From Gammaproteobacteria bacterium 42_54_T18 (lineage in GTDB: Bacteria > Pseudomonadota > Gammaproteobacteria > Pseudomonadales > Ketobacteraceae), in contig MAAL01000188.1 in the NCBI GenBank assembly GCA_002163245.1, forward strand, positions 1 through 64,000: a stretch of DNA of 64,000 bases, given 5' to 3'. Each line of letters opens with the position of its first letter. Position 1 is the first letter of the stretch. The notes beneath the pieces were generated by a model that had not been told where the DNA came from, made no database searches, and saw only the letters and a program-made list of their open reading frames with translations. A program made the translations under genes and the position numbers. Positions 28,003 through 35,492 of the stretch are shown here, in pieces.

Positions 28003-28785
28003 TTATTTTGTGGCTGCTTCACCAATCATAGCTTGTAGTCCACGAGGCACAGCTCGTAAGCCGGCCATTGATATTTTGTATAAAAGCCCCGGTACAATCA
28101 CTGCTTTGCCTTTAGCTACCGCACGCAAGCCAGCGTGGGCTACTGAATCACTGGTCATAATGGCGTGTCGTCGAAACCCTGTAATGTTCTGGCCCGATAC
28201 GTCCATAAACTCTGTAGCGGTTCCTCCTGGGCATAGGGTCGTGACGTTGATGTTAAACTCTGATAATTCCTTGTTGAGAGACTCGCCAAGGCTTAAGACA
28301 AATGCTTTGGATGCTGCGTAGGTGGCAAACTGCGGTATTGGCATAAAACCAGCGATAGAGGCAACCAGCAATATGTAGCCACCGCCGAGCCGTCTCATGT
28401 CTTCAGAGTAGAGATAGGTCAATTCTGTTAATGTTGTCGTGAGCAGGTGCATCATATCAGTGTGGGTATCTAGCGGGGTTACGTGAAAGGCTCCGTGTTT
28501 GGCGTAACCTGCATTGTTGATCAAAATATCTACATCAAGGCCTAAGGCTTGAGTCTTTTTGTATAATGATTTGCCGGCTTCAAGTGTTGCTAGATCATGA
28601 CTGATAGTGGTCACGGTGATGTCGTATTGTGTTTCTAGTACCTGTTTTAGCGCATTTAACTTGTCTTCACGTCTGGCTACAAGAATAAGGTTGCAGTGTT
28701 TTTCTGCTAGTTGGCGAGTGATTGATTCGCCTATTCCGCTGGATGCTCCTGTTACTAAAGCGGTTTTTCCTGCAAATTTATTCAT
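28003..28785 (-). CDS. Short-chain dehydrogenase/reductase
   Basis: 260 residues. TGASSGIGESITRQLA, NNAGYAKHGAF and the catalytic Ser (LLVASIAGF) with Y-A-A-S-K mark a classical SDR; it belongs to the DltE-like / very-long-chain 3-ketoacyl reductase side of the family by its FxxxLSxxLxxEL pattern after the active site. The ribosome site AAAGGTAAATT lies before the ATG. It is first in a presumed transcript read leftwards away from the divergent ArsR-type regulator, which is therefore its likely regulator. The substrate is not determined. Confidence 0.88.
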   Translation of the reverse strand: MNKFAGKTALVTGASSGIGESITRQLAEKHCNLILVARREDKLNALKQVLETQYDITVTTISHDLATLEAGKSLYKKTQALGLDVDILINNAGYAKHGAFHVTPLDTHTDMMHLLTTTLTELTYLYSEDMRRLGGGYILLVASIAGFMPIPQFATYAASKAFVLSLGESLNKELSEFNINVTTLCPGGTATEFMDVSGQNITGFRRHAIMTSDSVAHAGLRAVAKGKAVIVPGLLYKISMAGLRAVPRGLQAMIGEAATK

Positions 28786-28841
28786 AATTTACCTTTAATT
28801 TTGATTCGGATGAAATATAATCAGTTCGATGGTTGTAAAAA

Positions 28842-28858
28842 TATCGTTCAATTCGATA
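28842..28858. promoter_or_regulatory. Inverted repeat in the SDR/ArsR divergent promoter
   Basis: TATCG-N7-CGATA lies 57 bases from the SDR start and 133 bases from the ArsR start. A further TTCGAT copy occurs at 28825-28830. This is a candidate ArsR-family operator. Confidence 0.38.
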
Positions 28859-28990
28859 AATGTCAAACTGTAAATTTGTAGGAACGCTCTTTCATCATTA
28901 GAATAGCGCCAAGTTTGCATACGATTGTTAGGCCAGACGAAGCTCTAGGGTGACTAATTGGTATGCCTCTAAATACATTAGGAAAGCAGT

Positions 28991-29344
28991 ATGTGTGACG
29001 TTACAATGGCTAAACTGAAGCGGATGGCAAAAGCCTTTAAGGCATTGTCTAACCCTAATAGGCTTCAAATATATCTTGAGATCATCGATCAACGCAGTAA
29101 ACGTGTGGAAGGTCAATTGGAAGGCGGGTGTGGGATTGCAGAGTGTATTAGCAAATTGAATATTGGAGCGCCAACGGTATCTCATCATGTCAAAGAGTTG
29201 GTGAATGCAGATCTTATTTCTGTTGAACGTAACGGGAAGTTTATGATCTGTTATTTAAATGAGCCGATGTATAATGAGCTTAAAGAGTTTTTTGATGGGA
29301 AATCATTATTTTCTGGGACAGGGCTATTATCCGCAAAGAGTTAA
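28991..29344 (+). CDS. ArsR-family winged-helix transcriptional regulator
   Basis: 117 residues. AGGAAAG precedes the ATG. The chain reads AKAFKALSNPNRLQIYLEII, then the winged-helix core C-I-S-K-L-N-I-GAPTVSHHVKELVNADLISVERNGKFMICYLN, the ArsR HTH and wing. Cysteines occur at C2 and in G-C-G-I-A-E-C before the recognition helix, near where metal or redox sensing Cys lie in some members; the usual CxC metal box is not exact. It is divergent from the SDR gene and ends 11 bases before ydbH. It likely represses the SDR operon and itself. Confidence 0.9.
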   Translation: MCDVTMAKLKRMAKAFKALSNPNRLQIYLEIIDQRSKRVEGQLEGGCGIAECISKLNIGAPTVSHHVKELVNADLISVERNGKFMICYLNEPMYNELKEFFDGKSLFSGTGLLSAKS

Positions 29345-29355
29345 CTAATAATCAA

Positions 29356-31026
29356 TTGGCGCTTACTTCAAGGAATGGAGGGCGCTTTTTGATAACGGTA
29401 ACGCTGGTTTTAGCGTTGCTTCTTATAGGGTATTTGGGTTTTCGTTGGTTAAAACATACCGTTTATTATGCAGTCGATGCGGAGTTAGTTGAGTCAGGTA
29501 TTTATAACGTAAGATTTGAAGGTGTTACGTTAACGTGGTTTGGTGCTGATATTCGTTCATTAAGGTTTGATTTAGAAAAAGCAGGTCAACGCCAAAGCGT
29601 TTCTTTATCGGATATATCTATTCAAAGCTCTTTGACATCAATTAAGCAGAGACGAATTCTGAGCCTTGGTGTGGGTGAGTTGACGGTGGTTGTTGAAAAG
29701 ATTACACCGCAAATATCGGGTGAGAGTGTAGGCGTGGAAATTGCTAATTTCCCTATTCCTTCAGATCTGTTTTTGTTGCTGCCTGCAGATAGCGTAGAAA
29801 TCAATCAGTACAAGGTTCGGCACATCGATGATCATTGGCGTGTGCACAGTGACCAAGGTGTAGCAATTACACAGGGCCTACTGCTTACATATTTTTCGTT
29901 TTTTTATCTTGAATTACCTGAAATAAAAGTCAAATTACAATTGAATGCTAAAAATAAAATCGTTATCAATTTAGTGCCCTCGTTGTCAAACGCCAATCCA
30001 TCAATACAGCCAGTATTGATGAGATTAGAGAGCGAAATTAGCGGCCACTATAAGCAATTATCAACGTCGTTATCGATTGATGTAGATATAAAAGAAAGTA
30101 TCGACCGTTCAGCGTTTGTTCAGGAACATGTTGATAGGCTTGCGGGTAAGGATGTGCTTTTCTCAAAGGGACAACTTCAGATGTCTGCTAATGTGACAAT
30201 AAATATAGAGGAACTCTTGCAAGATATAAAAGTAGATAATGTCCATAATATTATTTCATCTGTGCGGGGACAGGGGGAATTGCAGCTTAATGATATTAAT
30301 GTACTTGGTCAGGGTAAGAGTTTTTCTGGGTTGAACGGTGTGTTAAATTTTGATGTTGATGATTCAATGTTGTCTTTTTCAACCGAAGATATGGTTGTTA
30401 AAACGGTGTCGGCTGGAGTTGAAATTGATTCGGTCGATAGTGTTTTTAGCGGTTTTTTTGATATTACGGAACTTGCATATCAAGTTAATGTAGCATCAGT
30501 TGATGGGCATGTTTTGGGAGGGAGTATGTCTTTGTTACCCTTTTCTGTGACTGGACCGATACTTAACAGTGAATTTGAAATGCAATTCAATAATGTTGAA
30601 TTGCATAAATTATTAGAGCTCCAGTCAAATCAAGATTTATCGGGAGAGGGGCAGTTAAGCGGATTTATACAGGTATCGATTAACGAGTCGGTAATAGAGA
30701 TTCCAGATGGTCACTTCGGCAGTAAAAATGGGTATATCCGATATCAACGAAATAGTGTTGTAGATGCGGTTAGTGATTCTAATGGCCAACAACAATTAGC
30801 CTTTGTATTGGATGCAATGGAGGATTTTCAATATAATTCGTTGGAAACTGGAGTGACATTAAAGGCTCCTGATAATTTGTACCTCGCTATTGCGATGAAG
30901 GGTTTTAATTCAAATGTTAAGCATGGCCAAATGCTTCATCTGAACCTTAACTTGGAGCAAAACATAGGCCCTTTGATTCAGGCAGCGAATATAGATTCTG
31001 CTTTGCAGGATAATCTATTAAAGTAA
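29356..31026 (+). CDS. ydbH: YdbH-family AsmA-like protein (short form)
   Basis: 556 residues from a TTG start; the start is weakly supported and begins 12 bases after the regulator. One N-terminal transmembrane helix (about 10-30) precedes a beta-rich periplasmic domain without catalytic motifs, and the C-terminal part (LSGEGQLSGFIQVSINESVIEIPDGHFGSKNGYIRY) resembles the conserved C-terminal domain of YdbH. The E. coli protein is considerably longer (recalled as near 880 residues), so this is a compact version. YdbH belongs with TamB and YhdP, which carry phospholipids between the inner and outer membranes, and it works with the YnbE lipoprotein encoded next door. Identification rests strongly on the ynbE and ydbL neighbours. 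Confidence 0.82.
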   Translation: MALTSRNGGRFLITVTLVLALLLIGYLGFRWLKHTVYYAVDAELVESGIYNVRFEGVTLTWFGADIRSLRFDLEKAGQRQSVSLSDISIQSSLTSIKQRRILSLGVGELTVVVEKITPQISGESVGVEIANFPIPSDLFLLLPADSVEINQYKVRHIDDHWRVHSDQGVAITQGLLLTYFSFFYLELPEIKVKLQLNAKNKIVINLVPSLSNANPSIQPVLMRLESEISGHYKQLSTSLSIDVDIKESIDRSAFVQEHVDRLAGKDVLFSKGQLQMSANVTINIEELLQDIKVDNVHNIISSVRGQGELQLNDINVLGQGKSFSGLNGVLNFDVDDSMLSFSTEDMVVKTVSAGVEIDSVDSVFSGFFDITELAYQVNVASVDGHVLGGSMSLLPFSVTGPILNSEFEMQFNNVELHKLLELQSNQDLSGEGQLSGFIQVSINESVIEIPDGHFGSKNGYIRYQRNSVVDAVSDSNGQQQLAFVLDAMEDFQYNSLETGVTLKAPDNLYLAIAMKGFNSNVKHGQMLHLNLNLEQNIGPLIQAANIDSALQDNLLK

Positions 31027-31067
31027 TATCAAAATTAGTAAATTCGAGGTTAAAAAGGCAGGATTAT

Positions 31068-31259
31068 ATGAACATAAGGAATCAATGGTTGATCAGTATA
31101 TTACTGATAACTACCGTGGTGGCTTGTACACCGACCGTACGAGTGGCGACAGATAAACCCATTACCATTAATTTAAATGTGAAAATTGAACATGAAATTA
31201 CGGTAAAAGTTGATAAAGAATTAGACGATCTATTTGCAAGCGACAGTGCTCTATTTTAG
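31068..31259 (+). CDS. ynbE: YnbE-family outer-membrane lipoprotein
   Basis: 63 residues. Lipoprotein signal with lipobox T-V-V-A-C20, then the family core DKPITINLNVKIEHEITVKV and KELDDLFASDSALF, very close to the E. coli YnbE pattern. The protein is predicted to be anchored in the outer membrane, where YnbE forms a beta-stranded continuation of the YdbH bridge. It is preceded by ydbH (41 bases) and followed by ydbL (13 bases), the classical gene order. Confidence 0.9.
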   Translation: MNIRNQWLISILLITTVVACTPTVRVATDKPITINLNVKIEHEITVKVDKELDDLFASDSALF

Positions 31260-31272
31260 CGGGAGAGGTAAT

Positions 31273-31563
31273 ATGAAAAAAACAACGAAGGCGATTAAGC
31301 ATCTATCAGCTGCTAGTGTATTTCTGTTAGTGATAACATCACAGGCATGGGCGCTTAATTTACAAGAAGCTAAATCAAATGGTTTTGTGAAAGAAACTGC
31401 AACGGGCTATTTGATTGTGGTTGATACTACACAAAAGGAGGCAGTTTCATTGGTTGAGGACATTAACGTAAAGCGAAAGAATAGATATACCGAGATTGCA
31501 AACAGAAATAATGTTCCTGTCCGTTCAGTAGAGAAACAAGCAGCAAAAAAATTAATGAAATAG
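31273..31563 (+). CDS. ydbL: YdbL-family (DUF1318) periplasmic protein
   Basis: The start is ATG 31273, preceded by a strong GGGAGAGG ribosome site; an earlier in-frame start overlaps ynbE and is unlikely. 96 residues: signal peptide ending at S-Q-A-W-A, then LNLQEAKSNGFVKETATGYLIVV and RKNRYTEIANRNNVPVRSVEKQAAKKL, the DUF1318 signature. In E. coli YdbL acts as a chaperone-like modulator of YdbH-YnbE assembly. It completes the ydbH-ynbE-ydbL operon. Confidence 0.92.
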   Translation: MKKTTKAIKHLSAASVFLLVITSQAWALNLQEAKSNGFVKETATGYLIVVDTTQKEAVSLVEDINVKRKNRYTEIANRNNVPVRSVEKQAAKKLMK

Positions 31564-31652
31564 TACGTCATTGCTTTGGCGATGGGAGTATAGACGTTTT
31601 TTGTTTATCTGTTTATAAGCGTGATGTGCGAAATTAGCTTCATTTTTTCAGA

Positions 31653-31678
31653 TTTTTTGTGACGTTCATCACAAAAAA
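31653..31678. promoter_or_regulatory. Perfect CRP/Vfr-type palindrome
   Basis: TTTTTTGTGA-cgttca-TCACAAAAAA is a perfect 10-base inverted repeat and contains TGTGA-N6-TCACA, the exact CRP half-site pair with the correct 6-base spacer. It lies 90 bases after ydbL and about 250 bases before the serine-hydrolase gene. It could also act as a weak hairpin. Confidence 0.6.
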
Positions 31679-31697
31679 CGGGGCCTGATTTTGTTTG

Positions 31698-31732
31698 TTT
31701 AAGTGCAATATCGCACCAATATTGCACTTAAA
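31698..31732. repeat. 14-base perfect inverted repeat
   Basis: TTTAAGTGCAATAT and ATATTGCACTTAAA flank the 7-base CGCACCA. It lies 20 bases downstream of the CRP-like palindrome in the same gene-free region (31564-31929). No T run follows in the forward direction, so an operator is as likely as a terminator. Confidence 0.65.
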
Positions 31733-31810
31733 TTAGCAATTAATACGCAGAAATGAGTGCGTTAAAATCTAATTCGTTGATTTTCACCCGTTTTATTACG
31801 CCCCAAATTC

Positions 31811-31839
31811 TTGCATTCATAAAAAATCCCCCATATATT
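31811..31839 (+). promoter_or_regulatory. Candidate sigma70-type promoter of the serine-hydrolase gene
   Basis: TTGCAT (31811-31816) and TATATT (31834-31839) are 17 bases apart, about 90 bases before the ATG at 31930. It lies downstream of both palindromes in the region, which would then act as upstream control sites. Confidence 0.4.
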
Positions 31840-31929
31840 TAAATGACTGAGGAGTCTAATTTCCCTTGTTTTATTAGGCAATGGCTTTGAATAGACTCTG
31901 AGTAGATACGTTATGTATGAGGGCACTCA

Positions 31930-33159
31930 ATGATTAAAGGGCATATAGATCCTAATTTCTCAAATGTCGCAAGCTTGTTTGAAAAGCTTATTCCCCGTAA
32001 TGGAAAGGGCGGGGCAGCATTATGTGTTTACCATTGTGGTAAACCGGTTGTAGATATTTGGGGTGGTACAAAAAATGAAATGGGCGAACGCTGGGAAGAG
32101 AACACGCTGGCGTTGTCATTTTCTACAACAAAAGGTATAGCATCTACGTTGCTACATATTTTGGCAGATCGTGGCTTAATTAAATACGATGCGCCTATTG
32201 CTACCTATTGGCATGAATTTGGTCAAGCAGGTAAGCATGATATAACCGTTCGCCATTTGCTATGCCATGAAGCTGGTATGTATGATGTGCATCGGTTACT
32301 CGATCATTCTAGCCAACTGAATAATTGGGATACTGTGATTAACAAAATAGAAAGCAGTCGTGCGTCACACCGTCCAGGTTTGGTTAATGGTTATCACGCA
32401 TTAACCTATGGTTATCTAGTTGGTGAGTTGGTTTCTCGTGTGACGGGAAAGCCTTTTGCACAAGTCTTAAAAGAAGAATTGGCAGACCCCTTAGAATTAG
32501 ACGGAATGTTCGTTGGATTGCCTGATGATGAATTACATCGTCGGTCGACATTGATTAGTCACCAGGTGCCTGAAGCAGCATCTTCTACGAGGCCTAAAAG
32601 TTTACAATCTTTGATTTTAAAACAAGTTATTGCTGGGGCAATCCGGTTATCAGGTGCTAACCCCAATAATATCCGAGCAGGATTATTACCGCGCGGTATG
32701 TCTACGTTTGATTTTAATTCCAAAGAGACGGTTCAAAGCTGTATACCTTCTATGAATGGTATGTTTACGGCCCGATCTTTAGCGGCGGTTTATAATATGC
32801 TGGCAAATCAAGGAGAGGGTAACGGTCAAAAAATCATGTCAGGTGCGACGATTCGCGAAGCGTCAACAATTCAGAATATGCGCAGAGATAGAGTTGTACC
32901 AATCCCTATGCGTTGGCGTTTAGGTTATCACCGAGTATTTACCACGGGTCCGAAAACACCTCACGCGTTTGGACATTTTGGTTATGGTGGTTCCGGTGCA
33001 TGGTGCGACCCTAGTCGGCAACTTTCTGTTGCGATGACACTAAATAGTGGTATTGGCACCCCTTTTGGAGATTCTCGATTAGCACGTATTAATGGTGTGG
33101 TGATCCGGTCAGCGGAAAAGTTAGCTGATAAGAAAGGCTCGGTGTTGGGGTACAACTAA
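31930..33159 (+). CDS. Beta-lactamase-fold serine hydrolase (class C / esterase type)
   Basis: 409 residues with no clear signal peptide. S65-T-T-K68 in LSFSTTKGIASTLL is the SxxK nucleophile motif of the class C / family VIII esterase fold; ALTYGYLVGELVSRVTGK holds the Y-x-(N/Y) equivalent; HFGYGGSGAWCDP contains an H-x-G motif in place of KTG. These features fit a family VIII carboxylesterase (EstB/LipL-like) rather than a penicillin-resistance enzyme. The absence of an export signal supports an intracellular esterase. It has its own promoter region and terminator. Confidence 0.87.
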   Translation: MIKGHIDPNFSNVASLFEKLIPRNGKGGAALCVYHCGKPVVDIWGGTKNEMGERWEENTLALSFSTTKGIASTLLHILADRGLIKYDAPIATYWHEFGQAGKHDITVRHLLCHEAGMYDVHRLLDHSSQLNNWDTVINKIESSRASHRPGLVNGYHALTYGYLVGELVSRVTGKPFAQVLKEELADPLELDGMFVGLPDDELHRRSTLISHQVPEAASSTRPKSLQSLILKQVIAGAIRLSGANPNNIRAGLLPRGMSTFDFNSKETVQSCIPSMNGMFTARSLAAVYNMLANQGEGNGQKIMSGATIREASTIQNMRRDRVVPIPMRWRLGYHRVFTTGPKTPHAFGHFGYGGSGAWCDPSRQLSVAMTLNSGIGTPFGDSRLARINGVVIRSAEKLADKKGSVLGYN

Positions 33160-33176
33160 ACAATATCTATGATAAT

Positions 33177-33210
33177 AAAAAAGCCAACAGAGACTCTGTT
33201 GGCTTTTTTA
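33177..33210. terminator. Bidirectional intrinsic terminator
   Basis: AGCCAACAGAG-a-CTCTGTTGGCT with A6 before and T6-type run after (33204-33209), between the converging serine-hydrolase and MAPEG genes. Confidence 0.92.
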
Positions 33211-33230
33211 TTGGGCTATTCTTGAAGCAT

Positions 33231-33608
33231 TTATGCTAATAATTGTCGAGCTAATACGCCGCAGCCGATTAGCATAAATAGGTAGGTTGCACCGGCGGTG
33301 ATTTGTCGTAGCTTGAATAAAAAAGAAATCATGCTCCAAGCATAAGCGATGCGGATAAAAATAAAGTTAAATGCTAAAAATGCTACCAAACCTTTATCGG
33401 TACTCCCCATATCCAGCGCTAAGATAAGAAGTGCAAACGGGATAATAAATTCAAGAGTGTTGCCGTGGGAGCGAATGGCATTGCGAAGTTCTTTATTCCC
33501 TCCGTCTCCATTGGCAATTTTTTCTTTCATACGAACGCGAGACACGTTAACTGCAAGTATCGAGACCAGCAGAATACTGCATAATACGTAAATGTTAAAA
33601 ATCACCAT
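33231..33608 (-). CDS. MAPEG-family membrane protein
   Basis: 125 residues with about four hydrophobic helices. VSRVRMKEKIANGDGGNKELRNAIRSHGNTLEFIIPFALLILALD matches the MAPEG pattern (R-x(3)-N-x(2)-E-x-hydrophobic). Bacterial MAPEG proteins are glutathione-dependent transferase relatives of uncertain substrate. It is a single gene, close to a glutathione S-transferase only in the broad sense (20 kb away). Confidence 0.88.
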   Translation of the reverse strand: MVIFNIYVLCSILLVSILAVNVSRVRMKEKIANGDGGNKELRNAIRSHGNTLEFIIPFALLILALDMGSTDKGLVAFLAFNFIFIRIAYAWSMISFLFKLRQITAGATYLFMLIGCGVLARQLLA

Positions 33609-33741
33609 GGGTTATCAGCCTATTATTTCTTATGAATTGAAACGGTCGTTTGATAGTAGGCTATTTAGTGTTAGCTAGCCAAGGGGTATTTGGCCAAATA
33701 GTTGTTGTAGAAGTGACAGATTGTGTCGAGAGGAGGTAGGG

Positions 33742-33801
33742 CGATATCACTAGGTAGGAAGCTCACCACTCATTGTGTGGGCTTCCTACCTAGTGATATC
33801 G
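33742..33801. repeat. 21-base perfect inverted repeat at the end of the haem-protein operon
   Basis: CGATATCACTAGGTAGGAAG plus C (33742-33762) pairs perfectly with 33781-33801, around an 18-base loop that can form an extra CCAC/GTGG pair. It lies 25 bases past the 3' end of the minus-strand operon. No T run follows on that strand, so it is either an unusual terminator, an mRNA 3'-end protector, or a remnant of a mobile element. Confidence 0.85.
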
Positions 33802-33825
33802 AAGGAGCTAGGTCGATTCAGTAGG

Positions 33826-35457
33826 TTATGTTGGTATTGTTACATCAACAATACCATCAAAGGCAACTAACCCTGCTTGCGTGTCTTGTGAGCCTAGGTC
33901 GGTACCAAATAGATTAAAAAATCTATTCTGTTCATCTTCCCCATGTAACGCCATATAATTTAGCACAACTGTTTGTGCCAATAAATTAGGGTTGTTTGCT
34001 GCGGGGCTTGAGCCTGTTTGCACAGCTCCATTTGAGTCCATATAGCCAATTTGCTGTCGGGCCAATTGTTCATCTTCGTTGTTGCCTTTCAATACAGGTT
34101 TTCCTGTAGGGTTGTACACGAGGAAAAATGACGCTCCGGTAGAAGAATTATCTCCGGTCCAAACGCCTTTGTTACGCCCAGCATCAGATGAGTCAATAGC
34201 CCCATTGCTAGCCACAGATCCGTCAGAGAAGACATACATCATTAGTGGCTTGCCTTTTCTGCGGGCATACTCTAAACAGGCCCCCATGCAACGTCCAGCT
34301 CTTTCATCGCGAATTTCCCCAGTGGATCGATCGCCAGTGTGGTAATCATAACCACCCATGGTTATTGTTCCGGCTCCCGCGCGGCCATCGATAACTAACT
34401 TCATTACTGAGCCCGTTTTTCTAAATTCCCCATCGCTATCCCAATCAGCTTGAGAGAAAACTCCTGTATCTCCTACGATATCGGCATCTTCTTCAGGGTT
34501 GAGTACAGATGGCCCATCCTTAAAATCATCTGCAATTACAGCGCTTTTTAAGTAGCCGCACTTGATGATCCTACGGACGTTATTCTCGTTCGCATCGGTG
34601 GGGTCATTTATATCGGTAAGGATTTTTCCAGCTTTTGTTTCACTTAGCCGAGTAATTGTTTCCATCACGGATACAGCATCGTCCCCTAAAAGAGCAGTTA
34701 GCTGTCCAGTATCAACTAACCCTGTAGCGTCAGAAGGGCGATCAATTTTAGTCGGGCGAAGTACAGGGGAGTCGAGACCCGCAGCCATTTCAATCATTTT
34801 TGACGGGGCCATTGAGTTGCCACCAGACTCGCTACTGCGAGATCCTATCAATGGAAGCAGTGATCCATTGGCACCGGCTACACCGATTCCGTACATGGGG
34901 TTGTGAGGGTTGTTGCCGGTATCATTGTCTGAGCGAGAAGGTATTACAGCACCGCTGGTACTGGCAGCCGTTTCTGGCGTGATACTTTGATTGATTCCTC
35001 GTAAAAATGCGCTGTCAGAGTGGAATGCCAACCCAAGGCTGCGGTCAATAGAATCGGTGGAGTTATTAATGGCATCGGGTAAACCAGGAATCATATCGCC
35101 TGGTAAGCCTTGGCGGCTATACCCTGAGGTGTTGAGTAGATCCAATTGCCCGCCTTGTTTGCCTATAAGAACATTAGAGCCAGCAATATTGGCTCCACCG
35201 GCGAGATCAAAACAGATAAACGGGATTTTTCCAGCACCTTCACTGATGTTACAGGCATCTTTTGCGGCTTCTAAATCATCCGCTAATGCTGCCAAAGCGC
35301 TGTCCGGTGCCATTAAGCTGAACAGTGAGGTGCCGACAACAGCACCTGTGCCCATCATAAATCCTTGACTTATAAACTCTCTTCTAGTTCGTGGGCGACG
35401 ATGATCCGTGTGAAATAAAGGAGCGTCAGGAGCCAGTGGTTTATTGGTTTTTTTCAT
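33826..35457 (-). CDS. Tat-exported DUF1501-like protein
   Basis: The ORF opens further upstream, but that part overlaps the preceding gene; the ATG at 35457 has GAGGCAAAT before it and starts MKKTNKPLAPD, giving 543 residues. A twin-arginine signal T-R-R-E-F-I-S-Q-G precedes a hydrophobic segment (GFMMGTGAVVGTSLFSLMAP), indicating folded export by Tat. The body includes ICFDLAGGANIAGSNV near the start and GGYDYHTGDRSTGEIRDERAGR followed by PLMMYVFSDGSV, resembling the metal-binding core of DUF1501 sulfatase-like proteins. It is the last gene of a three-gene operon with two CxxCH proteins. DUF1501 proteins often pair with DUF1549/DUF1592-type cytochrome proteins, but biological function is undefined. 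Confidence 0.75.
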   Translation of the reverse strand: MKKTNKPLAPDAPLFHTDHRRPRTRREFISQGFMMGTGAVVGTSLFSLMAPDSALAALADDLEAAKDACNISEGAGKIPFICFDLAGGANIAGSNVLIGKQGGQLDLLNTSGYSRQGLPGDMIPGLPDAINNSTDSIDRSLGLAFHSDSAFLRGINQSITPETAASTSGAVIPSRSDNDTGNNPHNPMYGIGVAGANGSLLPLIGSRSSESGGNSMAPSKMIEMAAGLDSPVLRPTKIDRPSDATGLVDTGQLTALLGDDAVSVMETITRLSETKAGKILTDINDPTDANENNVRRIIKCGYLKSAVIADDFKDGPSVLNPEEDADIVGDTGVFSQADWDSDGEFRKTGSVMKLVIDGRAGAGTITMGGYDYHTGDRSTGEIRDERAGRCMGACLEYARRKGKPLMMYVFSDGSVASNGAIDSSDAGRNKGVWTGDNSSTGASFFLVYNPTGKPVLKGNNEDEQLARQQIGYMDSNGAVQTGSSPAANNPNLLAQTVVLNYMALHGEDEQNRFFNLFGTDLGSQDTQAGLVAFDGIVDVTIPT

Positions 35458-35492
35458 AATATTTGCCTCAAAAGATATCTTCAGTCGCTCGA

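Noticed and set aside
27929-28321. A 130-residue plus-strand frame inside the SDR gene
   Set aside because: Antisense to a strongly supported SDR; the product is Ala/Pro/Arg-rich without a family, typical of a shadow frame.
31653-31678. Reading the CRP-like palindrome as a terminator of the ydb operon
   Set aside because: Its GC part is only four pairs (GTGA/TCAC) and it matches the CRP half-site spacing exactly, so a binding site is more likely; termination cannot be fully excluded.
31930-33159. Antibiotic-resistance beta-lactamase
   Set aside because: No signal peptide, and H-x-G replaces KTG; this fits family VIII esterases rather than a secreted class C beta-lactamase.
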